From a bacterium (GTDB taxonomy: Bacteria > SZUA-79 > Acidulodesulfobacterales > Acidulodesulfobacteraceae): DNA of 15,975 nucleotides. Below, piece after piece: positions 7,426-14,625 of the stretch. Position 1 is the stretch's first letter, and each line of letters opens with the position of its first letter. Where the stretch lies: contig JAJYYS010000019.1 in NCBI GenBank assembly GCA_021800745.1, positions 1-15,975 of the forward strand, read 5' to 3'. The notes under the pieces are model-generated. The model was not told where the DNA came from. It worked only from the letters and a program-made list of their open reading frames with translations, and did no database searches. The translations under genes and the position numbers were made by a program.

Positions 7426-8592
7426 TTACGAACCGGCTCTTAATTTAAGGACGCCCTTTTTTATCGCACTGACCGCATAATCTATATCGTCCTCCGTAGT
7501 AAATCTGCCTATGCTGAATCTTATAGCCGATTCTATTCTTTTAGCGTCATATCCGTGAGCTTTTAAAACATGGGATAAAGAGACCGCTCCCGCATTGCAT
7601 GCTGAACCGGCAGAAGCGCTGACTCCGTAAAGGTCGAGGTTAAAAAGCAGTGTTTCAGATTTAACGCCGTCGAAAGATACATTTATGGTATTTTTAAGCC
7701 TGTTCACGGGATGACCGTTAAGCCTTATGCCTTCTATGCCGTAAAAAAGTTTATCTAAAAAAATACTCCCGAGATTATTTATTCTGTTTAATTCTTCGTT
7801 CATAACGTTTTTGAGAATATTTAAGCCTTTTGCCATTGAAACGATACCGCCGATGTTTTCCGTTCCGGCTCTTAATCCGCGCTCCTGATGACCGCCGTGT
7901 ATTATGGGGTCTATATTTACCCCTTTTTTCACATATAAAGCCCCGCATCCCTTTAACGCATAAAACTTGTGTCCTGAAAAACTGCATAAATCTAAAGGTA
8001 TATCTTTAAGGCTGAAATAGCTTTTTCCTATAACCTGAACTAAGTCGCTGTGAAAAAGCGCGTCGTCCTTAATTTTTTTAACTTCTTCAAAAATTTGTTT
8101 TAAGGGAAATATCGTACCGGTTTCGTTATTTGCGCCCATTATAGATATCAGGACGGTGTTTTCTTTTATAGAGGACTTCAAGTCGTCTAAGAGCAGTCCC
8201 CCAAATTCATTTACGCCTACGTATGTAGTTTCGACGCCGCCGTATTCTAAAAATTTAAAGGTGTTAAGAACGGCAGGATGCTCTACCTGCGAAGTAATAA
8301 TGTGGGGTCTGGATTTTTTGTTTATGCGCATATGCGCATAAACGGAGCCTATTATCGCAAGGTTGAGGGATTCCGAGCCGGATGCCGTAAAAATAATGTC
8401 GCCTGAATTTCCGGCGTCTAAAAATGATTTTATATACTCCCTCGAATCTTCGACGAGAATTCTTGCCGCCCTGCCTTCTTCGTAAACCGAAGAAGGGTTT
8501 CCCTGATAATTCTTTAGGGCGCCCGTTACTTCCTCGAGAACTAACGGGTCTAAAGGAGTAGTCGCATTATAGTCTAAATAAATTCTCGGCAT
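7426..8592 (-). CDS. iscS: Cysteine desulfurase, IscS/NifS family
   Basis: This 388-residue PLP enzyme converts cysteine to alanine and an enzyme persulfide. YLDYNATTPLDP (5-16) is the family start; His105 stacks on the PLP ring and Lys209 in SGHKFYALKGCGA is the Schiff-base lysine. Cys332 in ASAGSACNAGAVSLSHVL is the catalytic persulfide cysteine on the long mobile loop of class I desulfurases. The CNAGAVSLSHVL tail of the loop is closer to NifS than to E. coli IscS, so the symbol could equally be nifS. It lies 15 bases after an Rrf2 regulator and one base before mnmA, with AGGA before the ATG. No iscU/nifU gene follows. The gene holds a 24-bp perfect palindrome at 8320-8343. Confidence 0.95.
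   Translation of the reverse strand: MPRIYLDYNATTPLDPLVLEEVTGALKNYQGNPSSVYEEGRAARILVEDSREYIKSFLDAGNSGDIIFTASGSESLNLAIIGSVYAHMRINKKSRPHIITSQVEHPAVLNTFKFLEYGGVETTYVGVNEFGGLLLDDLKSSIKENTVLISIMGANNETGTIFPLKQIFEEVKKIKDDALFHSDLVQVIGKSYFSLKDIPLDLCSFSGHKFYALKGCGALYVKKGVNIDPIIHGGHQERGLRAGTENIGGIVSMAKGLNILKNVMNEELNRINNLGSIFLDKLFYGIEGIRLNGHPVNRLKNTINVSFDGVKSETLLFNLDLYGVSASAGSACNAGAVSLSHVLKAHGYDAKRIESAIRFSIGRFTTEDDIDYAVSAIKKGVLKLRAGS
8320..8343. repeat. 24-bp perfect palindrome inside iscS, containing a tandem octamer
   Basis: The half-site GTTTATGCGCAT (8320-8331) is followed directly by its exact reverse complement (8332-8343). The core is two adjacent copies of the self-complementary octamer ATGCGCAT. 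On the minus strand it encodes IscS residues about 84-91 (VYAHMRIN), just before a variable, lysine-rich surface segment, so protein constraint there may be low. It could be a protein-binding site, an mRNA hairpin or a coincidence. Confidence 0.85.
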
Positions 8593-8607
8593 ATATAAGT
8601 CCTGCTC

Positions 8608-9114
8608 TCAATTTCGGCAATTTTTTGTGCCGGCATTGACCTTTTCTGATTTTGCCGAAGGCTTGACGGCGGTTTTTTGCAACAGTTTTTGTTTTTGCTT
8701 ATATTCGTTTATTACATCTTCTATAGTAATGGAATTTAAAAACCCGGTAATTTTATTTGATATCGAATTCCACATATCGAAAGCGAGGCATATCGATTTC
8801 CTGCCGCATTCCTTTTTATTTTTAGACTTGCTTATACAGCTTATGATTTCAATAGGTTCTACCGAAGATATTATGTCGCCGATAAGTATCTCGGACGGCT
8901 TTTTATTGAGAAGATAGCCCCCGTTAGGACCCCTGAGGCTTCTAACTATCCCGGCTTTTTTTAAAATAAAAAATATCTGTTCGAGATAGTGCAGGGATAT
9001 AGATTCTCTTGCCGCTATATCCTTTAAACTTATCGGAACGGAGTTATCGTTTGAATTATAGGATAAATCTATCAGCGCCCTGACGGCATATTGTCCCTTG
9101 GAAGAAAGTTTCAT
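8608..9114 (-). CDS. Rrf2-family transcriptional regulator, IscR-like
   Basis: This 168-residue protein starts MKLSSKGQYAVRALIDL, typical of the Rrf2 family. A winged helix-turn-helix (about 25-70) includes ISLHYLEQIF and the wing RGPNGGYLL (61-69). Cys93, Cys103 and Cys109 are candidate Fe-S ligands in the place of the IscR cysteines. Spacing differs from E. coli IscR (nine instead of five residues between the first two), and the IscR His ligand three residues after the last Cys is Phe112; Asp113 is adjacent. A lysine-rich tail of about 30 residues ends with a fourth cysteine (Cys166). Lying between cysE and iscS, it probably senses Fe-S or cysteine status and controls this operon. A CymR-like cysteine-metabolism role is an alternative. 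Confidence 0.88.
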   Translation of the reverse strand: MKLSSKGQYAVRALIDLSYNSNDNSVPISLKDIAARESISLHYLEQIFFILKKAGIVRSLRGPNGGYLLNKKPSEILIGDIISSVEPIEIISCISKSKNKKECGRKSICLAFDMWNSISNKITGFLNSITIEDVINEYKQKQKLLQKTAVKPSAKSEKVNAGTKNCRN

Positions 9115-9129
9115 ATTTTAATTGTAATT

Positions 9130-9792
9130 TTATAGTTTATTTTTGTTTTGACCGGATTCAATTTCATGGATTCTATTTTCAAGCTCGGATATTTTGGACT
9201 TTAAAAGGGAAATTTCATAAAAAGCCGGGTCGAATAACCTGTTATGTTCAAGGTCGATATTGTCGTGCACCTCGGATTCATCCCTTTTCGCTGATTTTGC
9301 GGGTATTCCTACCACTGTAGAGTGGGGCGGTACGGCATTTACTACGACGGAATTCGCCCCTATTTTAGAATCGCTGCCCACGGTTAACGGCCCCAGTATT
9401 TTTGCCCCCGTTCCTATTATAACTCTGTCGCCTATAGTAGGATGCCTTTTTTCTTTTTTCCAGCTTGTTCCTCCAAGGGTAACGCCGTGATAAATAGTAA
9501 CGTCGTCGCCTATTTCGGCGGTTTCGCCTATAACCACGCCCATTCCGTGGTCTATAAAAAATCTTCTCCCTATTTTTGCCCCGGGATGAATTTCGATGCC
9601 CGTCAAAAACCTGCCCGCCTGCGAAACAAACCTCGCAAATAGCCTGCACTTATGATTCCATAAAAAATGAGAAATTTTATGGATATAAACCGCATGTAAG
9701 CCCGGATAGCATGTAATAACTTCCAGCGCATTTCTTGCCGCAGGGTCTCTTTCGTAAACCGAATTTATATCTTCCCTGAGAGTTTTAAACAT
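9130..9792 (-). CDS. cysE: Serine O-acetyltransferase (short form)
   Basis: This 220-residue enzyme makes O-acetylserine from serine and acetyl-CoA, the first step of cysteine synthesis. The start [20 protein letters not shown] is typical of short bacterial CysE proteins. A left-handed beta-helix of hexapeptide repeats spans about 66-165. Asp81-His82 and His117 match the catalytic Asp-His and second His of E. coli CysE, and [19 protein letters not shown] is the acetyl-CoA-site loop. The last 30 residues form a charged, probably coiled-coil tail ([20 protein letters not shown]) ending in Leu, not the Ile tail that docks into cysteine synthase in E. coli. It heads the sulfur gene run. No ribosome binding site is visible, and a TATAAT lies so close upstream that the mRNA may be leaderless. 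Confidence 0.95.
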   Translation of the reverse strand: MFKTLREDINSVYERDPAARNALEVITCYPGLHAVYIHKISHFLWNHKCRLFARFVSQAGRFLTGIEIHPGAKIGRRFFIDHGMGVVIGETAEIGDDVTIYHGVTLGGTSWKKEKRHPTIGDRVIIGTGAKILGPLTVGSDSKIGANSVVVNAVPPHSTVVGIPAKSAKRDESEVHDNIDLEHNRLFDPAFYEISLLKSKISELENRIHEIESGQNKNKL

Positions 9793-9798
9793 TAAATT

Positions 9799-9804
9799 AT
9801 TATA
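9799..9804 (-). promoter_or_regulatory. Candidate -10 element for cysE
   Basis: On the minus strand a consensus TATAAT ends six bases before the cysE ATG, which would put transcription start at or next to the start codon. The best -35 candidate with a 17-base spacer is a poor TTTAAT at 9827-9822. In AT-rich DNA a TATAAT arises often by chance. It is favoured by being the only good candidate in the 68 bases between the permease and cysE. Confidence 0.4.
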
Positions 9805-9859
9805 CCAAAATCAAAGGTGAAATTAAATCTTTAATATTATTCCTAAATCGGGATTTTGG
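9805..9859. repeat. Inverted repeat spanning the permease-cysE gap
   Basis: CCAAAATC (9805-9812) and GATTTTGG (9852-9859) are exact reverse complements with 39 bases between. One arm lies one base past the permease stop and the other abuts the candidate cysE TATAAT. A small AAATC-GG-GATTT hairpin lies at 9845-9856. No T-run follows on the minus strand, so it is not a convincing terminator. It may be a regulator site or weak transcript structure. Otherwise I see nothing in this gap. Confidence 0.35.
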
Positions 9860-9860
9860 A

Positions 9861-11096
9861 TTATTCGTATCTAAGGGCTTCGACAGGGTTCATTCTGGAG
9901 GCTTTAAAAGCGGGGTAAAAACCGAAAAATATTCCTACGCACAAAGAAAAGACGAGGGAGATTATTATCGGTTCGGTAGTAACGATAGTTTTAAGCGGGG
10001 AAAAAGCCGAAATTGCGCTTGAAATCCCGAAGCCGAGGCCTATGCCTAGCATACCGCCGAAAAGGCTTAAAACGGAAGATTCGATTAAAAACTGTTTTAA
10101 AATATCCGATTTCTTTGCGCCTATAGCCATTCTTATACCTATTTCTTTCGTTCTTTCGGTTACGGAAACGAGCATTATGTTCATTATGCCTATTCCTCCT
10201 ACAAGTAAAGAAACGGCGGCTATGCTTGCTAATAGAATCGTAAAAGTATTTGCGCTGGAGTTTGCGGTTGCCGCAAGTTCGGTAAGATTCCGTACGAAAA
10301 AGTCGTCCGGCTTATGAAGCGGAATATGATGTCTTTGTCTTAATAATGCCGTAATTTCAGATTGCGCTAAAGAAGTATCTTTTGAAGTTTTTGCCGATAC
10401 CGCTATTGCATGCACCCATGTCGTTCCGGCAATTTTTTCCAACATAGTTGTTATCGGAATTACGACCGTATCGTCTTGGTCCTGACCGAATGCGTTAAAA
10501 CCCTTAACGGATAAAAGTCCGATTATCGTGAACGGCACATTATGTATAATTACTATATGTCCAATGGGATTTATAAGTCCGAAAAGTTCGGTTGCGGCGG
10601 TATTGCCTATAACGGCTACGTTCGCTGCAGAAACTACCTGCTGATGCGTAAAAAACGTTCCCTTGGCCACCGGCCAATCCCTGATTTCGGTAAAAGTAGA
10701 GTTTGCGCCTGTGATAAATGTCGACCAGTTATTCCCGCGCCATATGACCTGCTGGTTCATGCCAAGATTTCCCGAGTCGGTTTTTACTGCCGGAAGTTTT
10801 CTTATCGCATAGGTATCGTTTAAAGTCAGCGTGGGTAAAACTCCAAACCCGCTTTTAATGCCGCCGAGAGAAGACGACCCCGGAAGGACTATGAGCATAT
10901 TTGAGCCCAGAGAGTTTATGGAGTTCTGTATCGCCTTAGACGCGCCCTGTCCTATGCTAATCGTTGCAATAACAGAACCCACGCCTATAATTATGCCTAA
11001 TATCGTCAAAAACGACCTTATCTTATTTCGCAGAAGAGTTTTATAGGCGGACTGAAGGTCTAAAAAGAATGCGAATTTTACTTGATTTTGTTTCAT
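9861..11096 (-). CDS. MacB-like ABC exporter permease (FtsX-type)
   Basis: This 411-residue membrane protein has the MacB/FtsX topology. A first transmembrane helix (about 28-48) is followed by a large periplasmic domain (about 55-280) and three transmembrane helices (about 284-308, 338-362 and 376-394). GGIGIMNIMLVSVTERTKEI (300-319) and the end YPAFKASRMNPVEALRYE are hallmarks of MacB-type permeases. These act as mechanotransmitters: ATP hydrolysis in the cytoplasm drives periplasmic movement that pushes substrate through adaptor and TolC. The ATPase is a separate upstream gene, unlike E. coli MacB where both are fused. The ATG lies eight bases after the ATPase stop without a clear ribosome binding site, so translation is probably coupled. 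The substrate is unknown. Confidence 0.92.
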   Translation of the reverse strand: MKQNQVKFAFFLDLQSAYKTLLRNKIRSFLTILGIIIGVGSVIATISIGQGASKAIQNSINSLGSNMLIVLPGSSSLGGIKSGFGVLPTLTLNDTYAIRKLPAVKTDSGNLGMNQQVIWRGNNWSTFITGANSTFTEIRDWPVAKGTFFTHQQVVSAANVAVIGNTAATELFGLINPIGHIVIIHNVPFTIIGLLSVKGFNAFGQDQDDTVVIPITTMLEKIAGTTWVHAIAVSAKTSKDTSLAQSEITALLRQRHHIPLHKPDDFFVRNLTELAATANSSANTFTILLASIAAVSLLVGGIGIMNIMLVSVTERTKEIGIRMAIGAKKSDILKQFLIESSVLSLFGGMLGIGLGFGISSAISAFSPLKTIVTTEPIIISLVFSLCVGIFFGFYPAFKASRMNPVEALRYE

Positions 11097-11104
11097 AAGA
11101 TTTT

Positions 11105-11830
11105 TTAGACGCCCGCATCTATAGTATCGGAAGATATAATGATTCCGTCTTTAACGGTAATGAGCCTTCTGCCGTAATTTGCTACGTTTTTATCATGCGA
11201 TACGAGGATGATGGTAGCCCCCTTTTCTTCATTAATTTTTTTAAAAAATTTCATTACGTCCGCCCCTCTTACAGAATCTAGATTTCCGGTAGGTTCATCA
11301 GCCATTATTATAGGCGCGTCGTTGACTATAGCCCTTGCGATAGCAACCCTCTGCTGTTCTCCGCCGGATATCTGGTTTGGAAATTTATTTCCTTTATCGT
11401 ATAAATCGACGAGCTTTAAGGATGAGAGAGCCATTTTCTCGGAATCTTTTGAATGAAGGCCTGCATAATAAAGAGGCAGCATGACATTTTCGAGAATAGA
11501 CAGCCTTTGTATGAGGTTAAACCCCTGAAATACGAAGCCTATTTTTTTATTTCTGATTTCGGCAAGTTCGTCAGAAGTTAAACCGGAAACATCCCTGCCC
11601 TCAAGGAAATAACTGCCGGAGGTCGGTTTGTCTAAACACCCAAGTATATTCATCAGAGTAGATTTGCCGGAGCCGGATGCTCCCATTATGGAAACAAATT
11701 CGCCTTTTTCGATAGTCATATTTATACCTTTTAATACCTCGTAAGAAATATCGCCGATTTTGTAAATCATGCCGATATTTTCAAGCCGTATAAGCGGTAT
11801 ATTTCCGTTTTTCGTTCCGTAGTCATCCAT
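11105..11830 (-). CDS. ABC transporter ATP-binding protein, MacB/LolD type
   Basis: This 241-residue protein is a complete stand-alone nucleotide-binding domain. Walker A is GASGSGKST (50-58), the Q-loop Gln is 102 (FQGFNLI), the signature is ISGGEQQRVAIARA (154-167), Walker B is IIMADEP with Glu179, the D-loop is NLDS (183-186) and the H-loop His is 212. VFQGFNLIQRLSILENVMLP is typical of the LolD/MacB/FtsE group. It should dimerise and drive the permease encoded eight bases downstream. It starts ten bases after the adaptor stop. No transmembrane segment is present, matching a split MacB arrangement. A LolD-type lipoprotein role is less likely because the neighbours are a MacA-like adaptor and a TolC-family protein. 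Confidence 0.94.
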   Translation of the reverse strand: MDDYGTKNGNIPLIRLENIGMIYKIGDISYEVLKGINMTIEKGEFVSIMGASGSGKSTLMNILGCLDKPTSGSYFLEGRDVSGLTSDELAEIRNKKIGFVFQGFNLIQRLSILENVMLPLYYAGLHSKDSEKMALSSLKLVDLYDKGNKFPNQISGGEQQRVAIARAIVNDAPIIMADEPTGNLDSVRGADVMKFFKKINEEKGATIILVSHDKNVANYGRRLITVKDGIIISSDTIDAGV

Positions 11831-11840
11831 AAATTTGTAA

Positions 11841-13031
11841 TCAGAAGAACATTCTTTTCCCCGGCGCCGCCGTGCCTTGATAAGACGATTCTATCCCTGT
11901 TATCACTTTTGCACCTGCCTTAATATCTTTTGAGATAACCTCCGTATATTCGTCGTTGCTTATGCCGAGTTTTACTATAACCGGTTCCGGCGAGCCTTTT
12001 TTTAGTACCCAAACTACGCCTTCGCCGGTTTTTAATTTCTTGGATAAATTATCTAAAACTTGTTTATTTTCCCCTGTCGGAATAAACCTTAAAGCCGAAT
12101 TGGGTACGCCGAGGACCCCTTTTTTTTCCGAAATGTAAATCTTAACGAGCGCAGTCATTCCCGGCAGTATAAGCTCTTTTTTGTTGCCGAAAAATATCGT
12201 AACGTTGTAGCTTACGACCCCGGAAACCGTAGTGGGGTTTATTCTTATGTTATGGACGCTGCCCCAGATTGTTTTGTCCGGGTAAGCGTAAACGGTAAAA
12301 GAAGCCTTGTCGCCCTTTTTGATTCCACCAAGGTCGGCTTCGTTGGTGGTAGTATCTACTTCCATTTTCGTAATATCTTCGCCGATTACGAAAAGGTTCG
12401 GCGTTTGAAAACTGGAAGCGACGGTTTGCCCCACTACCACCCCGACGTTTATTATAATGCCGTTGACGGGCGAGTATATCTTTGTATAGGAAAGGTTTGT
12501 TTCGTCCTGCGCTAATTGCGCTCTTACGGCGTTTACCGCCTCCGTTAAGTATTTAAGCTGAGCTATGTCCTGAAGGTAAACGCTGTAGGCGTTTTGCTCC
12601 GCCGCATGAGCGATAAGGTTTTCCTCCCATAATTTTTCATCCCTGACATATGTAAGTTTATCATAGGCTAAAAGCGCCTTTTGCTTTAAAACGTTTGCCC
12701 TTGCCGATGCAAGGTTGGCTTTGTCCTGGTCAACCTTTTGAATAAAAGGAGCAGGGTCTATTTCTGCAAGGAGCTGACCTTTTTTTACTATCGAATTATA
12801 CCATACGTAAAGTTTAGAGAATATCCCGGATACCTGTGCGCCGACGTTTATGGTGTTAATAGGATTTGTGGTTCCCGAAGTCGTAACATATTTTTGTATG
12901 GTTATAGGCTTTACCGTATATAGTTCATAGGAGACCTTTTTAGTTTTTGATTTTATTATGAAATAAGAAACAATAGATATTAAAATCAACCCGGCAATAA
13001 CTATTATAATAATTTTTTTATTTTTACCCAT
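11841..13031 (-). CDS. MacA-like periplasmic adaptor (membrane fusion) protein
   Basis: This 396-residue protein has an N-terminal membrane anchor (about 6-26) and no lipobox. It then has a beta-barrel/lipoyl region (about 45-95, with VSGIFSKLYV and VKKGQLLAEIDP), a helical hairpin (about 98-180, with ANLASARANVLKQKA), the returning lipoyl half (TKIYSPVNGIIINVGVVVGQ, 183-202) and distal barrel domains. GQTVASSFQTPNLFVIG (201-217) closely follows the MacA pattern. It should bridge the inner-membrane permease to the TolC-family channel. The start has a clear AAGGTGA ribosome binding site. Order in the operon is outer-membrane protein, adaptor, ATPase, permease. The substrate cannot be read from the sequence: antibiotics, peptides, lipids or siderophores are all possible. 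Confidence 0.92.
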   Translation of the reverse strand: MGKNKKIIIIVIAGLILISIVSYFIIKSKTKKVSYELYTVKPITIQKYVTTSGTTNPINTINVGAQVSGIFSKLYVWYNSIVKKGQLLAEIDPAPFIQKVDQDKANLASARANVLKQKALLAYDKLTYVRDEKLWEENLIAHAAEQNAYSVYLQDIAQLKYLTEAVNAVRAQLAQDETNLSYTKIYSPVNGIIINVGVVVGQTVASSFQTPNLFVIGEDITKMEVDTTTNEADLGGIKKGDKASFTVYAYPDKTIWGSVHNIRINPTTVSGVVSYNVTIFFGNKKELILPGMTALVKIYISEKKGVLGVPNSALRFIPTGENKQVLDNLSKKLKTGEGVVWVLKKGSPEPVIVKLGISNDEYTEVISKDIKAGAKVITGIESSYQGTAAPGKRMFF

Positions 13032-13056
13032 TTTTTCACCTTAATACAGTTCTTAT

Positions 13057-14460
13057 TTATTTTATATAATGTTCTACCATTAAGCCGAGGTCGGAATAGA
13101 GCTTGGCTTTCAGATAAAAATACGTATATTCGCCGTTTATATAACTCGTTACCGACGAAATATACTGGGCGTTCGCCGTAACGAGCTGGACCATAGAGCC
13201 TACCCCCACCTCGTAGCTTTTTAAAGCCAGCGTATAAGCAAGCTTTGACGCCTTCTCGGAAGATTTCAGCGCCTTAACCGTTAAATATTGATTATTAATC
13301 GCATAATAATCGCTTGAGATATTATAAGCAAGATTATTTTCCGTCAGTTTTTTATTCCAGACATTGCTGTTTAATACGGCCTTAGAATAATCTATCTGAT
13401 TTTGCGTCAAAAATCCGTTAAAAATAGGTATGGAAACAGACAGCCCGGCGGAATAATTTCTATTCATGGGAAACGATGAATTTTGTCCCGTGTATGAAAA
13501 ATCGGCGTTCAAAGAGGGAAAATACCCGCTTGCCGCTTTTTTAACAGAAGCTTTCGATGCTTTTACGGCGTAAACCGCCTGTTTTAGCTGTGGATTATAT
13601 TTTAATGCCGTTTTCATTAGTTTTTGAAGTCTGCTCTTAAACGGTTTGAATTTAAGCGTATTTACAAAACGGTATTTTTTTAAAGGCGGCAGTCCGATTG
13701 AATTTAAAAGAGCCAGTCTTGCAATTTTTACGTTGAATTTGGAATTTATATAAGACGCTCTTGCCGTTTCCATAGTCGCCTTTGCGGTTTCGGCGTCTAA
13801 AAGGTCTCCCGTTCCGACCTTATAAAAAGCTTCCGCCGCTTTGTACTGAATTTCATCATTTTTAAGATTTTCCTTGTCGGTATTCATTAATTCCTTATCC
13901 GCAAAATATTGGGCAAAGTCAAGAATTACGCCGTAGAGGTCGCCGTTTACGGTATAATTATATCCGGCATTCGCCCCCTTCATCTGGTATTTTGCGTTAA
14001 GATAATTGTAATAGCGTGAGCCGAAGGAATAAAGCATATATGTTGCGTTTAATGTCGCAGAGTAATCGTTTAGGGAATAGTTTATCCCCGGTTGGTTAGA
14101 AATCTGTCCGCCAGAAATTACGCCGTTATTATTAACATCCATAAATGAATTTCTTGAGAATCCGGCAGTACCGGAAATTTGAGGATAGTATTGAGAAAGC
14201 GTTTGATTTTTGGTATAGATAGATGAAATATAGGAATATTTAGAAGTCAATATCCCCGGATAAAGTTTAAGGGCAAGCCGCAAGGCGTCTTTCAGGGTTA
14301 TGGCTTCGGGCGCGCCGTAGGAAATTCCACCGCCGGTTCCGCCGGTTTTTGCAAAAGAGCGGCAGTTCAGTCCCGCAATTAAAAATACGGAAACAGCCAG
14401 ACAAAACGCCGCCGCAAGCAGATGATTGAATTTATTTTTTCTACGACCGCATTTTTTCAT
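13057..14460 (-). CDS. TolC-family outer-membrane efflux protein
   Basis: This 467-residue protein has a signal peptide with a basic start (MKKCGRRKNK), a hydrophobic core (about 13-31) and a likely signal-peptidase I cut after Ala37 (SFA-K). The context of Cys33 (AGLNC) is not a lipobox. EAITLKDALRLALKLYPGIL (52-71) opens the first outer-membrane efflux repeat, and a second begins near 'RLQKLMKTALKYNPQLKQAV'. Repeated aromatic, Asn- and Ser-rich strands such as YSLNDYSATLNATYMLYSFG fit the beta-barrel. It would form the trimeric outer-membrane and periplasmic channel for the exporter encoded downstream. As first gene of that operon it faces a 165-base divergent promoter region shared with rimO. 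No clear ribosome binding site precedes the ATG. Confidence 0.93.
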   Translation of the reverse strand: MKKCGRRKNKFNHLLAAAFCLAVSVFLIAGLNCRSFAKTGGTGGGISYGAPEAITLKDALRLALKLYPGILTSKYSYISSIYTKNQTLSQYYPQISGTAGFSRNSFMDVNNNGVISGGQISNQPGINYSLNDYSATLNATYMLYSFGSRYYNYLNAKYQMKGANAGYNYTVNGDLYGVILDFAQYFADKELMNTDKENLKNDEIQYKAAEAFYKVGTGDLLDAETAKATMETARASYINSKFNVKIARLALLNSIGLPPLKKYRFVNTLKFKPFKSRLQKLMKTALKYNPQLKQAVYAVKASKASVKKAASGYFPSLNADFSYTGQNSSFPMNRNYSAGLSVSIPIFNGFLTQNQIDYSKAVLNSNVWNKKLTENNLAYNISSDYYAINNQYLTVKALKSSEKASKLAYTLALKSYEVGVGSMVQLVTANAQYISSVTSYINGEYTYFYLKAKLYSDLGLMVEHYIK

Positions 14461-14491
14461 TTTTTTCTGGCTTTAACCGCAGTTTTATATT

Positions 14492-14507
14492 ATTATAAAT
14501 AATTATA
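14492..14507 (-). promoter_or_regulatory. Candidate -10 elements for the exporter operon
   Basis: Read on the minus strand, two exact TATAAT hexamers occur at 14507-14502 and 14497-14492, giving a leader of about 25-35 bases before the tolC-like ATG at 14460. A TTTACA at 14522-14517 is the best -35 candidate, but its spacing to the second hexamer (19 bases) is not ideal. The region is so AT-rich that chance matches are expected. Confidence 0.35.
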
Positions 14508-14560
14508 CAGTCTTATTGTAAATAAAATATAAATTCATATAAATAAATTAAGTATAATAA

Positions 14561-14588
14561 TTATAATGATAATGACTTTAAAGTCATT
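14561..14588. promoter_or_regulatory. Candidate operator between the exporter operon and rimO
   Basis: AATGACTTTAAAGTCATT (14571-14588) is a perfect 18-bp palindrome. It overlaps a second signal, TTATAATGATAATGA (14561-14575), which matches the PerR box TTATAATNATTATAA at 12 of 14 defined bases and contains two hexamers close to the Fur-box unit GATAAT. On the plus strand a TATAAT at 14562-14567 lies inside it, so a bound regulator would block a rimO promoter and could also affect the exporter. The palindrome is seen; the Fur/PerR reading is inference in very AT-rich DNA. The rest of the 14461-14625 gap shows only candidate -10 elements. Confidence 0.5.
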
Positions 14589-14625
14589 TGTCAATATAAA
14601 AAATAAATCCTTCGTTAGAAAATAA

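Noticed and set aside
9793..9860. IscR-type operator before cysE
   Set aside because: No match to the known type 1 or type 2 IscR site patterns could be seen; only an 8-bp inverted repeat with a 39-base spacer is present.
13057..14460. TolC-family protein as an outer-membrane lipoprotein (Cys33 after a hydrophobic segment)
   Set aside because: The residues before Cys33 are Gly-Leu-Asn, which do not form a lipobox. A signal-peptidase I site after Ala37 fits better.
14461..14625. Small RNA, tRNA or riboswitch in the largest non-coding gap
   Set aside because: The region is almost entirely A and T with no cloverleaf or conserved aptamer-like structure; only promoter-like hexamers and one palindrome stand out.
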